IMG/VR virus record: IMGVR_UViG_3300032282_001487 | Location: 1 to 38,541 of that record | Origin: a virus | DNA: 38,541 bases | Reading direction: 5' to 3' (one strand) | In this document: positions 1-7,324 of the stretch, one piece after another | Layout of the letters: each line of letters starts with the position of its first letter | Position numbering within the stretch: the first letter of the stretch is position 1 | Notes under the pieces: model-generated | Database searches by the model: none | Seen by the model: the letters and a program-made list of their open reading frames with translations, nothing else | What the model was told of the DNA's origin: nothing | Made by a program: the position numbers and the translations under genes

Positions 1-118
1 ATACTGGTTCTGTATATACTGGTTCTGTATATACTGGTTCTGTATATACTGGTTCTGTATATACTGGTTCTGTATATACTGGTTCTGTATATACTGGTTC
101 TGTATATACTGGTTCTGT
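1..118 (-). repeat. 15-bp coding tandem repeat (TEPVY), left end
   Basis: Near-perfect tandem copies of the 15-mer ATACTGGTTCTGTAT fill bases 1-118. Read on the minus strand they encode Thr-Glu-Pro-Val-Tyr. The array then changes into a Pro/Gly/Asp-coding spacer. The same unit fills the right end of the window in the same phase, so the two arrays are one tract. Confidence 0.97.
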
Positions 119-457
119 ATATATCGGATCTGGTCCTGGGCCTGGTCCCGGATCTGGTCCTGGGCCTGGGTCTATTGGTCCTGGTCCCGGATCTGGAGAT
201 GGATCATATCCTCCGCCGCCCGGATCGTAAGGATCGTAATAGTCATCAAAGCCACTACCATAGTCTTGGTTAACATTCCACCAATCTCCACCAAAGGCAA
301 ACTCTCTTAGTCCAGTCTGTGGATTGATTGTATCTCTACCACCCATACGCTTTAGCATCTCTACTTCTTCTGGATTAATGTGTGCCACAATACTATCACC
401 ATCACGCCCGAACTGAGCAAGTTGTTGTGGTGAGATCGGTTGATATTTATGTTTCAT
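1..457 (-). CDS. Thr/Pro-repeat virion protein, N-terminal part (continues across window ends)
   Basis: This is the first 152 codons of a gene that leaves the window at base 1 and resumes at 38541. The ATG at 457 follows an AAGGT-type ribosome site. The first ~75 residues hold a conserved-looking block (VAHINPEEVEMLKRMGG, then NPQTGLREFAFGG) that I recall from other aquatic-phage virion proteins. Next come an acidic Gly/Tyr patch, a Pro-Gly-Asp spacer (DPGPGPDPGPG) and the TEPVY pentapeptide array. Joining base 1 directly to base 38541 keeps the frame and gives a protein of about 652 aa ending at 37040. The function is unknown. Its position next to internal-virion genes suggests a structural or ejected protein. 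The tract was probably cut by the assembler, so its real length may differ. Confidence 0.75.
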   Translation of the reverse strand, partial: MKHKYQPISPQQLAQFGRDGDSIVAHINPEEVEMLKRMGGRDTINPQTGLREFAFGGDWWNVNQDYGSGFDDYYDPYDPGGGGYDPSPDPGPGPIDPGPGPDPGPGPGPDPIYTEPVYTEPVYTEPVYTEPVYTEPVYTEPVYTEPVYTEPV

Positions 458-474
458 CGTTTTACCTTGTTCTT

Positions 475-481
475 ATATTTA
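475..481 (-). promoter_or_regulatory. TAAATA boundary motif
   Basis: The minus strand reads GTAAATATAAG here. It overlaps the TAA stop of the gene ending at 479 and lies about 17 nt before the ATG at 457. It is a weak member of the recurring TAAATA[C/G] motif set, with T in place of the final C or G. Confidence 0.3.
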
Positions 482-1369
482 CTGTTTGATAGACTGTGCT
501 GTAAGACTACGCAATCTTGTTGTTGCTTTGCCAATCGTTACATCAATAATAGGTGCTACAAACTCTACTGTTAAAATATACCAGTAGTAACCAAAGTCTA
601 GATTAGGACCATCTAACACAGTTGTAAAGATTGCTTCTAGTTCTTGTGTGCCAGTTCCTGGTGTTACTGTTTTATAAAATGTTTTTTCGCTAACCACAAC
701 TGTATCAGCAAATAGATAATCATTGTTGCCCGGTGTTGGATCTGGAAAGCCACGCAATCTTGTAATGCTTACTACAACACTGTAATCAGTTCCAGTTGTG
801 CAATCGTATTCCCAACTTAAATCTAGTTGTGCTGATACGAACACTTGGTCTGTAGGTCCCGCAACAGTTACCCTAGCGTTACAGTCTGTGTCTTGACGAT
901 AGTTCATAAAGTTACGACCCACATCTCCACCACTTACATAAGCAGGCCAAGTGTATGAGATATCAGTTACAACTGTTACATCAGTTGTAGTGGAACTATA
1001 TACTGTCCAACTATCATTGTAAAAGTTAGGATCAACTCCACCTGCTACAATGTTTTCTGTTTCTAAACTATCACCATATTGAAATGGTGCTGTAGGCTGC
1101 GCTGAGGTAAACACAAACTTTACAAACTGACTTGTTGCTCCACCGACAGGTTGAACATCATTGATAGGTATGTTTAAGTAAAAACTGGGATTCAATGTAG
1201 ATGCAATATCTAAACTCCAGGGTTGTTTACTGCTGGGTCTAATGTATGACGGAAGATAAGCACTGAAGCCTTGAAAGTTTTGTCCTAAGCCTGCGGGGCC
1301 ACTGAGCAAATAGTTGATTGCTTCATTGATCGCCTGACTGTCATCAATCTCAATAGGAAACTGTGCCAT
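479..1369 (-). CDS. Unknown beta-rich virion protein, probably tail-associated
   Basis: The product is 296 aa, rich in Thr, Val and Tyr, with no signal peptide or membrane segment. I do not recognise a named family. Residues ~83-150 resemble residues ~178-238 of the upstream 647-aa tail protein. Both have an APF..G block, a YN.(T/S)W block and TTTDVT(I/V)V followed by GG.V. This suggests a shared beta-domain. The ATG overlaps the stop of the 647-aa gene by one base (TAATG), indicating translational coupling and a common role. The likely job is a tail or hub accessory protein. This rests on context and composition only. Confidence 0.7.
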   Translation of the reverse strand: MAQFPIEIDDSQAINEAINYLLSGPAGLGQNFQGFSAYLPSYIRPSSKQPWSLDIASTLNPSFYLNIPINDVQPVGGATSQFVKFVFTSAQPTAPFQYGDSLETENIVAGGVDPNFYNDSWTVYSSTTTDVTVVTDISYTWPAYVSGGDVGRNFMNYRQDTDCNARVTVAGPTDQVFVSAQLDLSWEYDCTTGTDYSVVVSITRLRGFPDPTPGNNDYLFADTVVVSEKTFYKTVTPGTGTQELEAIFTTVLDGPNLDFGYYWYILTVEFVAPIIDVTIGKATTRLRSLTAQSIKQ

Positions 1370-3312
1370 TATCTATCGTCCTCAACCTGTGTAACTTGCC
1401 AGGTCGTTGCACTACACATCCAAATGTCTGTGTTGCTAGTATTGCTTAGTTCCAATGTGTTGACACGAAATGCATTCTGATTAATCTGTGCCCAAGGATT
1501 CTTATTTGCAGAGCCATCAGCATCTATGGGAATAGTTACCGGTGTAATCTGTGTTGGACTAGATCCTACGCTGTTAGCACCCTCAATCGTTACTGTAATG
1601 TTGCCGGGGCTAGGATAGATTGGTATCTCATTGTTGTCATTGTGTATCGCACCTATGTTCACAGTCTCTGGCAATATACGATGAACCATAAGTTTGCCAC
1701 TGTAATCTTTTAATAGTTTAATGTTATCACGACGGAAGCGACTTGGTATTGGATCGCCATTGATAAACTCATAGCCCTGATCCTTTTGTATTAGACTACT
1801 CTCAGCAATGCCTTGAGCGTAGACAACTGTTCTGCTACTTAGTAATGGCTCCCAAGTTGCGCCATAGTCATAGATAGGTGCTTCACAACTAAATGTCGCA
1901 CTAGATACATCTCTGGGACTATTCCAACAGTCTAAGTCATAACGATAACTCAGCATCTTGTTTGGAACTCCATCTATTGCATCCATATCAGGATAATATA
2001 TTTCAACCTGACTGCGTTGACTATTCACTTCCATAAACACACGACCATAGTTCACAGGATCAAGTTGGTCAAACAACCAGTTCTTTACACGTTGATTACC
2101 TAAGCCCTGAAAGTCTTGACCATCAAAGACCCATACATCTCTAGCATCAATACCATACACTAACTTGTCGGTATTAGCCCAACAGTTGCTTGATAGTAAT
2201 CCACGACCTTGATTGAACTGACGTACGCCTAGGATTGGCGCTGAAGTTGTTGAATAGTTAATAGGACTGAATACAACTGTGTCCCAATAACTGCACAAGA
2301 AGAACTGACCATTGCAAGGGAATGCATCTAATGCGGGACCACGCAATGGAACTTCAAGTTGGTTGGCAATGTTTGTAACTGTAGGGGTCCAAGTTGTCGG
2401 TGCTTGATTAAGACCAAACGCTTGACTCCATTGCACAGTCACGGGATATAATTCTGTTGTGCTGCCTAACTCTGGTATGGTCGTTGCTGTTAAGTTTCCT
2501 GCAACTAATATACTACCCACATTAGGTGTGTTGTATAGTCTCATAAACTTTGCGTAAACCTGACTCCAGTTTGCGTTATAGTTCCAACTGTATGCTGGTG
2601 CAACTTTACCACCCGCACTATAAGCGTCTGTAACATTACAAACAATCGTTACATCAGTTGTAGTGCAGGCTGTGACTAACCAAGTGCCATTGTAGTAGCG
2701 TGGAACAACCTCAGTCAATGATACATAACTTCCCAACGCAAATGGTGCAACAGCCTGAACATCTGTAAATGTCACTAGTTTTTCGGTTGCTGACGCTGGT
2801 GCAATGTTTGACACATCTAATGGAACCTGATTACTATAACTTACTAATACAGCACCGGGCTGATCGGGCCAGAAGAATGGAGGATTGTGTTCGTCATTCA
2901 AAAAGAGAACAGTTCCATTCCACGCTTCTGTAATGTTTGTTGCTTGACCATAACCAGTACTGTCAAATGTAGCGTCTGTGGGAGTAATGTCTTCCCAGGC
3001 TTGTGCTGTAGGATCCCAAGCAAAGTATTGTCCAGGTTGTCCAACTTGTGCCACGGTGGCAACAACGAACCAGAACTCACCATCCTGTCTAAAGCCTCCA
3101 GTAACAAATGTAGGGGCGCCACTACCTGCGGGTAATGCATCTAATATTTGCTGGTCGCCAGCCATACTGCGTATACCACGAACATCAGTCTCAACATTCT
3201 GTCCATCATTGTATTCGTTAGGCTGTAAGGCGGTAGAAGGAACGTCCGGTGTGAACGTCATCTTTTGAAATGGTATGCGAACTTCGTCTAGTGGGTTTTT
3301 TATTTGAGCCAT
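1369..3312 (-). CDS. Tail hub/nozzle-like protein (P22 gp10 / T7 gp12-type role)
   Basis: The product is 647 aa. It starts with a short segment (RIPFQKMTFTPDVPSTAL, then NEYNDGQNVETDVRGIRS) and continues with repeated beta strands. These include W..T..LV.G....VWVFDG and a following block in which E..S.R..VEIYYPD precedes KMLSYRYDLDCWN. Such repeats are the style of the beta-propeller hub proteins that plug podovirus tails after packaging. This is a fold-level resemblance, not a confirmed family match. Residues ~178-238 hold a domain shared with the next gene. The start at 3312 follows GAGAG and a TAAATAC motif, so the gene probably opens a transcription unit that includes the genes at 1369 and 457. 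An alternative reading is a tail spike or stabilisation protein. Confidence 0.6.
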   Translation of the reverse strand: MAQIKNPLDEVRIPFQKMTFTPDVPSTALQPNEYNDGQNVETDVRGIRSMAGDQQILDALPAGSGAPTFVTGGFRQDGEFWFVVATVAQVGQPGQYFAWDPTAQAWEDITPTDATFDSTGYGQATNITEAWNGTVLFLNDEHNPPFFWPDQPGAVLVSYSNQVPLDVSNIAPASATEKLVTFTDVQAVAPFALGSYVSLTEVVPRYYNGTWLVTACTTTDVTIVCNVTDAYSAGGKVAPAYSWNYNANWSQVYAKFMRLYNTPNVGSILVAGNLTATTIPELGSTTELYPVTVQWSQAFGLNQAPTTWTPTVTNIANQLEVPLRGPALDAFPCNGQFFLCSYWDTVVFSPINYSTTSAPILGVRQFNQGRGLLSSNCWANTDKLVYGIDARDVWVFDGQDFQGLGNQRVKNWLFDQLDPVNYGRVFMEVNSQRSQVEIYYPDMDAIDGVPNKMLSYRYDLDCWNSPRDVSSATFSCEAPIYDYGATWEPLLSSRTVVYAQGIAESSLIQKDQGYEFINGDPIPSRFRRDNIKLLKDYSGKLMVHRILPETVNIGAIHNDNNEIPIYPSPGNITVTIEGANSVGSSPTQITPVTIPIDADGSANKNPWAQINQNAFRVNTLELSNTSNTDIWMCSATTWQVTQVEDDR

Positions 3313-3333
3313 TGTTTCTCTCGGTAATATGAT

Positions 3334-3341
3334 GTATTTAG
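3334..3341 (-). promoter_or_regulatory. CTAAATAC motif, candidate promoter
   Basis: The minus strand carries CTAAATAC, 21 nt before the ATG at 3312. The stretch before it (TTTTACAAAATA) closely matches the one before the portal gene (TTTTACAAAAGA before CTAAATAG at 24194-24187). That makes an extended shared element likely. Confidence 0.5.
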
Positions 3342-3396
3342 TATTTTGTAAAATGCATCAGCATTACTAAGAAAAATATTGAAAGAAATCAATATA

Positions 3397-3684
3397 CTAT
3401 TTACTATACTGTTCGTAGAGTGGAGACCAAAGTGTTCTATCCTTAGTCAATGTAATCTCTGGATCCTCTTTCACTCTGGTCAACACTTTGTTTAACTCTT
3501 TGCACAGTTGAGGATGCTTCTCTATGCTACTTGCGTACTTCATATTACTTCCACAGTGTATGCATTGATAACCAGTAAACTTCCAAGTCTTTATCTTAGG
3601 ATCAAACTGATGTATTAGATACAGTTTGATTGTATCGTTATACTGATTGTATTGTCTGTGTAGATCCTGCACTGTTGATTTCAT
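3397..3684 (-). CDS. Small Cys/His zinc-finger-like protein
   Basis: The product is 95 aa from the ATG at 3684. A TTG at 3705 would add seven residues. The middle contains CIHCGSNMKYASSIEKHPQLC, a C-x2-C...H...C arrangement like the short zinc fingers attached to homing endonucleases. A similar arrangement occurs at the end of the HNH protein at 8767. The gene overlaps the preceding NUMOD3-like gene by 47 nt or more in another frame. That is far more than the usual 1-11 nt overlap here, so the two may be pieces of one frameshifted gene. It is probably a DNA-binding accessory protein of a homing-type element. No nuclease motif is visible. Confidence 0.55.
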   Translation of the reverse strand: MKSTVQDLHRQYNQYNDTIKLYLIHQFDPKIKTWKFTGYQCIHCGSNMKYASSIEKHPQLCKELNKVLTRVKEDPEITLTKDRTLWSPLYEQYSK

Positions 3685-3994
3685 TTTGTAGGCGCTTTCG
3701 TTCAAAACTTTTCCTCATATTTATTTTATGTTGTTCACTCTTAGGAACACCTAACTTTGCATCACGCATTTTTTGTTTCTGTTCGTTACTCTTTGGTACG
3801 CCTTTACAAGCCTTGCGTATACCTTCACTGACTTTTTGATATGCTTCAGGGCTGTGTGGTCCAGTGCCCTTTACCCAACAAGTATATCCCTCATCTGCAA
3901 TATCAACTGGTTCAACTCCCAGTTCAAAACGTTTGATGTATTTGTTACCATTACTATCATATCTGTGATATCTATTATATTGTGTTTGTTTCAT
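3638..3994 (-). CDS. NUMOD3-like DNA-binding protein (homing-endonuclease relative)
   Basis: The product is 118 aa. Residues ~50-95 carry two tandem basic helices of the NUMOD3 style: SPEAYQKVSEGIRKACKGVPKS and then NEQKQKMRDAKLGVPKSEQH. NUMOD3 repeats are the minor-groove-binding tails of GIY-YIG and HNH homing endonucleases. No catalytic GIY-YIG or HNH domain precedes them, so this is either a freestanding DNA-binding protein or a degraded endonuclease. The reading frame runs 47-68 nt into the next gene. A TAAATAG motif lies 4 nt before the ATG. Confidence 0.6.
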   Translation of the reverse strand: MKQTQYNRYHRYDSNGNKYIKRFELGVEPVDIADEGYTCWVKGTGPHSPEAYQKVSEGIRKACKGVPKSNEQKQKMRDAKLGVPKSEQHKINMRKSFERKRLQNEINSAGSTQTIQSV

Positions 3995-3998
3995 AAAT

Positions 3999-4005
3999 CT
4001 ATTTA
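3999..4005 (-). promoter_or_regulatory. TAAATAG boundary motif
   Basis: The minus strand reads GGTAAATAG, ending 4 nt before the ATG at 3994. A transcript starting just downstream would be almost leaderless. This is a lower-confidence member of the motif set. Confidence 0.3.
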
Positions 4006-4043
4006 CCTATCGTTTTCTACTATAAAATATTTCATCTCATCCC

Positions 4044-4201
4044 CTCATCTCATACGCATAAAAAGCGAGAACACTATATAATATATTATTTTATTTTATT
4101 TTATTTTATTAAATAATGAGATGAGATAGATGAATAGATGATTTGTGTGTTCTAGACCCCTACAGGGTACTTTTGTCCCAAATAAAAATCATCTATTCAT
4201 C
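4044..4201. other. AT-rich inverted-repeat region, candidate origin or terminator
   Basis: The 215-nt gap between the helicase gene and the NUMOD3 gene is highly ordered. A perfect 16-bp inverted repeat (GATGAATAGATGATTT) has arms at 4129-4144 and 4186-4201 with a 41-nt spacer. Inside the spacer lie the smaller hairpins ACCC-CTACA-GGGT and GGGTAC-TTTT-GTCCC. A second inverted repeat (CTCATCTCAT at 4044-4053, ATGAGATGAG at 4116-4125) surrounds a nearly pure A/T tract with about five TTTTA units (4086-4112). The right arm of the 16-bp repeat lies 8 nt past the helicase stop. A transcription terminator, a replication origin with iteron-like GATGA repeats, or both would fit. The position right after the replication genes favours an origin role in part. 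Confidence 0.55.
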
Positions 4202-4209
4202 GCATAAAA

Positions 4210-5586
4210 TCACTTAAACTGGTTAAAACTAGCACCAGTCTTAAGTCTGTTCCAAGGCAATACTTTACCTGTAGTTCCATTATCAGTATATTCCATATTT
4301 TCAACGATTTGGACCACATAAAACTTGTTACTTGTCTGTTGTTCAAAGCCCTGCTCTCGTAACCAAGTGCCAGCTTTTCGTGCTTGCCATCCAGTTACAT
4401 TCAATAACCCGATTCGTTCTAATATCTGTGTTGCATTCAGTTTCTCTGCTTCATTCATATTCATCTTGTCTTTAGGCATTATCCTAACTTCAAGTTTCTG
4501 AACGATAGGATCAGTTACTTTGTGTATCTGTTGTTGTTTGTTCAATAGTTTGCGCTCGTCACTACTCAAGAACCAACCATACTCATTGTTCACTACTCTA
4601 TCTTCTGGAGTAGTAATCTTATCTTTCAATAACATATATTCGTGCTTAATCTGCATCCAAAACTGTCCCACATCAAACTTAACTTGATTAATCTTATTGA
4701 TGTGTAACACCCAAAAGCGTCTATTTTCTTCATCATTTAAGAACTCTAGTCCATTTACTGTAGCATACATAAATGTTCTGCGAGCATACTTGTTTGCTTT
4801 ACGTTCGTATGGAGGACGAATAACATCGTGCTTTTCTGTGATAAAGCCCTTTAAGTTCTCAATGTCTGCTTTTCTAAACGTAGCATCAAGTTCACCTAAC
4901 TCTACTAACCAATAGCCTAATGCTTTCATAATACTATCTTTGTTCTTAAAGTCCAATACAACTGCGTCTTTAACCCAGTTCATACAATGTTCTTTAGGAA
5001 ACAGATTATAGCCCCAAGTAGTCTTACCTTGACCCTGTGCTCCACTGAATGTTAATACACCCTCAAGACTAAATCCCTGATGATATAATGCCGCAACGCC
5101 ACTTAACACCCACTTACGCATCATAATCTCTTTTAACTTACGACTATTATCGTCATTTTCATTTATAATCTCAATCGTCTTATAGAAGTCTGGTAGTCTA
5201 TCTACCCCATCCCAAGCACCTAAACTATCTATCCAATCACGTACAGGATGATAACTGTTTTCGTTCGCAATCATAGTTACAAGACCCTCTAAGTCTTTTG
5301 TGCTTAAATCATTAGTGTTCATCAAGTCAACGATGTAAGCAAACTTACTGTTGATTTCAGTATCACTGTGAAAATGTTTGCCAGGCACTGTAATCTCAAC
5401 TTCTTTAGTCATCTCATTGTGTCTAATCGTTATGTCATAAGTGTCCATTAACAACATAAAGTTCTTTTTAGTTGGCTTTGGTTTACCTTTTACTGACACA
5501 TCAATAAATGGTAGTTGAGTTTGAGCCTTAACTATCTCTTGCTCTAACTCGTTCTTCTTCTTTAATAGTTGTTCTATATTACTCAT
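4210..5586 (-). CDS. VirE-family SF3 replicative helicase
   Basis: The product is 458 aa from the ATG at 5586, which has GAGGAA six bases upstream. A TTG at 5598 is less likely. It matches the virulence-associated E (PF05272) ATPase pattern. The DWIDSLGAWDGVDRLPDF entry motif is at ~117-134, Walker A (SGAQGQGKTT) at ~181-190 and Walker B (LVELGELD) at ~227-234. KGFITEKHDVIRPPYERKA follows at ~245-264, and the sensor segment ATVNGLEFLNDEENRRFWVL at ~274-293. The C-terminal ~60 residues look like a winged helix (ATQILERIG, then GTWLREQGF). With the overlapping primase gene upstream (8-nt overlap) it forms a two-protein primase-helicase. It would unwind phage DNA at the fork. Confidence 0.9.
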   Translation of the reverse strand: MSNIEQLLKKKNELEQEIVKAQTQLPFIDVSVKGKPKPTKKNFMLLMDTYDITIRHNEMTKEVEITVPGKHFHSDTEINSKFAYIVDLMNTNDLSTKDLEGLVTMIANENSYHPVRDWIDSLGAWDGVDRLPDFYKTIEIINENDDNSRKLKEIMMRKWVLSGVAALYHQGFSLEGVLTFSGAQGQGKTTWGYNLFPKEHCMNWVKDAVVLDFKNKDSIMKALGYWLVELGELDATFRKADIENLKGFITEKHDVIRPPYERKANKYARRTFMYATVNGLEFLNDEENRRFWVLHINKINQVKFDVGQFWMQIKHEYMLLKDKITTPEDRVVNNEYGWFLSSDERKLLNKQQQIHKVTDPIVQKLEVRIMPKDKMNMNEAEKLNATQILERIGLLNVTGWQARKAGTWLREQGFEQQTSNKFYVVQIVENMEYTDNGTTGKVLPWNRLKTGASFNQFK

Positions 5587-6535
5587 TGTATTCCTCAATC
5601 ATTCTTTGTAGTTTTCTTTTCTCTTGTAGAATACTCATCAACCTGTCATATTCAGATTGTCTGATTTCTTTTTTACTAGGTAGTTTGCCACCAACATCAC
5701 GAATCATTTTAACGATTGTAGCGATTGTTACTTTCTTACCTGTATATCTTGATTTAGTCAGTTTGTAATACTCACCTTTACTACTCTCAGGATAATGATA
5801 CTTCATTACTGCTATACCGTCGCTTACTCCAAGTTCGTGACAGAACGCCCAAGTAACACGAATCCAAGTATCATAATCTAACACTGGATAACATCGTTTA
5901 AGTTCCTCTGCCAGTTGTGCAACTTCGTCAGGAGTATTCTTACGATACTCTGTCTCTGACACAACATTAACACTAGTATCTACAATGTTGTAATCGTATA
6001 TCCATTGTAATAGTTCTATTGGTATTTCTTGCACAACTACATCACTGGGCTTTCTTAACCAGGTATAGTTGATGTTACTATCAAGTTTGTTGTCTGGATG
6101 TAAACTAGGAGGTAACACGCTTTGTGCTCCCTTCATATTTCCCCAGCGAAACTCTAGTAGTTGCGGCTTATTGTCATCGCCTATTGGTCCTTTTATTCTA
6201 AAAGTCTCAGGCATATAGTCCCAGAACTCTACAGGAACACGAAACGCCATTTGACAGCGACCTGGCTTATTGCTTGTCCAAGTTACAGTGTCAATACTTT
6301 CAAAAGGTATCTTGATGTTTTCTAGCCAATAGTCCCACGACCACGGTCCATCAAAGTCAATAGCAAGTATGCCATTACTCTGTACGCCTAAGATGACGCC
6401 AACGTTGCAATCGTCAGGGACCTGCTCTAATGTATATGGCTTGTTCTGCCAGTCTTTAGTCTTGGGACCCTTTTCACCATAGGGTATTACAACGAACCGC
6501 CAATCACTTAGTATTGATAGTTCATTGTCTTTCAA
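5579..6535 (-). CDS. PrimPol-type DNA primase/polymerase with PriCT-2 domain
   Basis: The product is 318 aa and starts at a TTG (6535) with GGAAC upstream. An in-frame stop lies close behind and no ATG is available near the N-terminus. Residues ~1-170 fit the bifunctional primase/polymerase fold (PF09250). Visible motifs are the GVILGVQSNGILAIDFDG core at ~46-63 with putative catalytic D60 and D62, then the WTSNKPGRCQMAFRVP segment, then EFRWGNMKGAQSVLPPSLHP. Residues ~205-290 fit the PriCT-2 helical domain (LDYDTWIRVTWAFCHELG, then TIATIVKMIRDVGG). It would make primers, and possibly extend them, for the adjacent SF3 helicase. No separate DNA polymerase is seen in the window, so host polymerase or this enzyme must do elongation. 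Confidence 0.88.
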   Translation of the reverse strand: MKDNELSILSDWRFVVIPYGEKGPKTKDWQNKPYTLEQVPDDCNVGVILGVQSNGILAIDFDGPWSWDYWLENIKIPFESIDTVTWTSNKPGRCQMAFRVPVEFWDYMPETFRIKGPIGDDNKPQLLEFRWGNMKGAQSVLPPSLHPDNKLDSNINYTWLRKPSDVVVQEIPIELLQWIYDYNIVDTSVNVVSETEYRKNTPDEVAQLAEELKRCYPVLDYDTWIRVTWAFCHELGVSDGIAVMKYHYPESSKGEYYKLTKSRYTGKKVTIATIVKMIRDVGGKLPSKKEIRQSEYDRLMSILQEKRKLQRMIEEYNE

Positions 6536-6747
6536 CTTCGTTCCAATGCTATTTCTTTAATCAAAGTCAAAGTATCATTAAGCTTTTCAATTTCATATGC
6601 GACCATACCTGGATCAACCATATTATCTTCACGCTCATTTAATACTTTTAACTCTTTAGTAATGCTGTATAGTCCATCATTGATACCACCAAGTTGTGAT
6701 TTAATATCTTTTAATGCCATTAGCATACATTGTTCATATTCTGTCAT
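6532..6747 (-). CDS. Small helical protein upstream of primase
   Basis: The product is 71 aa. Two heptad-like stretches (LKDIKSQLGGINDGLYSI and YEIEKLNDTLTLIKEIAL) suggest a short coiled coil. The TGA stop overlaps the TTG start of the primase by 4 nt, so translation is probably coupled and the protein may act in replication. I recognise no family. It is the first gene after the structured RNA region 6791-6949. Confidence 0.65.
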   Translation of the reverse strand: MTEYEQCMLMALKDIKSQLGGINDGLYSITKELKVLNEREDNMVDPGMVAYEIEKLNDTLTLIKEIALERS

Positions 6748-6790
6748 ATCTATTCTTTCAAAGGCACTTATGCCCGTTAGTTAATAGCCC

Positions 6791-6949
6791 AGAATAGTAT
6801 TATTCTTTTACTTCTCGCAGGGCAACCTGTCTTGCACAGGGCGGGGATATAAGTTACCACACTCTATCCAGCCGAAAGCCCCAGTGAAGGGGCATCGGTG
6901 TTTGTGGTAAGTTGCGAGAAGTTCAATGTCGGAGTTCTAAAACCGACAT
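6791..6949 (-). ncRNA. Structured RNA candidate with five nested/adjacent stems
   Basis: A 207-nt gap without a gene (6748-6954) folds into a compact set of perfect stems. The closing stem is 10 bp (6810-6819 with 6913-6922). An 8-bp stem lies inside it (6854-6861 with 6903-6910). That stem encloses a two-part hairpin (6872-6875 with 6895-6898, and 6878-6882 with 6889-6893, loop of 6). A 5-bp hairpin is at 6826-6830/6836-6840. A 7-bp hairpin (6926-6932/6943-6949, 10-nt loop) starts the unit on the minus strand. A further 6-bp hairpin (6791-6806) ends it. The TAAATAC motif directly precedes it on the minus strand, which is why I choose that strand. I do not recognise the class. It could be a trans-acting small RNA or a leader acting on the replication operon. 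Confidence 0.6.
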
Positions 6950-6950
6950 A

Positions 6951-6959
6951 GTATTTATC
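6951..6959 (-). promoter_or_regulatory. GATAAATAC motif before structured RNA
   Basis: The minus strand carries GATAAATAC, overlapping the TAA stop of the gene ending at 6955. The first RNA hairpin begins 1 nt downstream (6949). The same arrangement, motif then structured RNA, occurs at 8763-8772. Confidence 0.45.
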
Positions 6960-7140
6960 TTTTGTTTTCACCTAGTAAATTTTCTAAGTATTGTTCGTAA
7001 GCATCATTGTCGTGAAGTTCTTCACCTCTCCAGCTGGGAAAAATATCTGCTATTGCCTTGTAGAATGTGTGCTTATCAAACGTTAGTGCGTAGATACACA
7101 AGTGTCTATCCAATAGTTTTATTTCAATATTAGTCAACAT
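6955..7140 (-). CDS. Unknown 61-aa protein
   Basis: The ATG at 7140 has AAGGAG eight bases upstream. A longer reading from 7167 has no such site, so I use 7140. The product (MLTNIEIKLLDRHLCIYA..., ending LLGENKR) is a small mixed-charge protein of 61 aa with no recognised family. Its start overlaps the end of the preceding 56-aa gene by 11 nt, so the two form a coupled pair. Confidence 0.6.
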   Translation of the reverse strand: MLTNIEIKLLDRHLCIYALTFDKHTFYKAIADIFPSWRGEELHDNDAYEQYLENLLGENKR

Positions 7141-7300
7141 AGCCCTGCTCCTTTGCGAACTTAACAAGATAATCTAGTTCCTCGTCCCAGGCAGCAACCA
7201 TATTCCAGTCGCCGCCGATTAAGAAACATTCACGTGTCTCTATTGCGTGTTCAATACGCTCGTTTAAGTCAATAATGTTTTGTATAAGTTTGTTAGTCAT
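7130..7300 (-). CDS. Unknown 56-aa acidic protein
   Basis: A short gene of 56 codons starts at the ATG at 7300, with AAGGAA upstream, 24 nt after a CTAAATAC motif. The protein is helical and acidic (MTNKLIQNIIDLNERIEHA..., with GGDWNMVAAWDEELDYLV). It overlaps the next gene by 11 nt. I recognise no family. The good ribosome site, the promoter-like motif and the tight coupling support it as real. Confidence 0.6.
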   Translation of the reverse strand: MTNKLIQNIIDLNERIEHAIETRECFLIGGDWNMVAAWDEELDYLVKFAKEQGYVD

Positions 7301-7324
7301 TTTAGTTCCTTTTCTTTCTATAAT

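Noticed and set aside
1-118. Direct terminal repeat of the packaged genome, or a CRISPR-like array
   Set aside because: The repeats are perfect tandem 15-mers without spacers, keep one reading frame and code a pentapeptide inside a gene. They do not show unique terminal sequence.
2887-3268. Small plus- and minus-strand frames inside the tail hub gene
   Set aside because: They are shadows of the 647-aa gene, lack ribosome sites and have biased, unlikely compositions.
4021-4210. tRNA or integrase attachment site in the inverted-repeat region
   Set aside because: No tRNA-like fold is present and no integrase gene is found. The symmetric arms fit an origin or terminator better.
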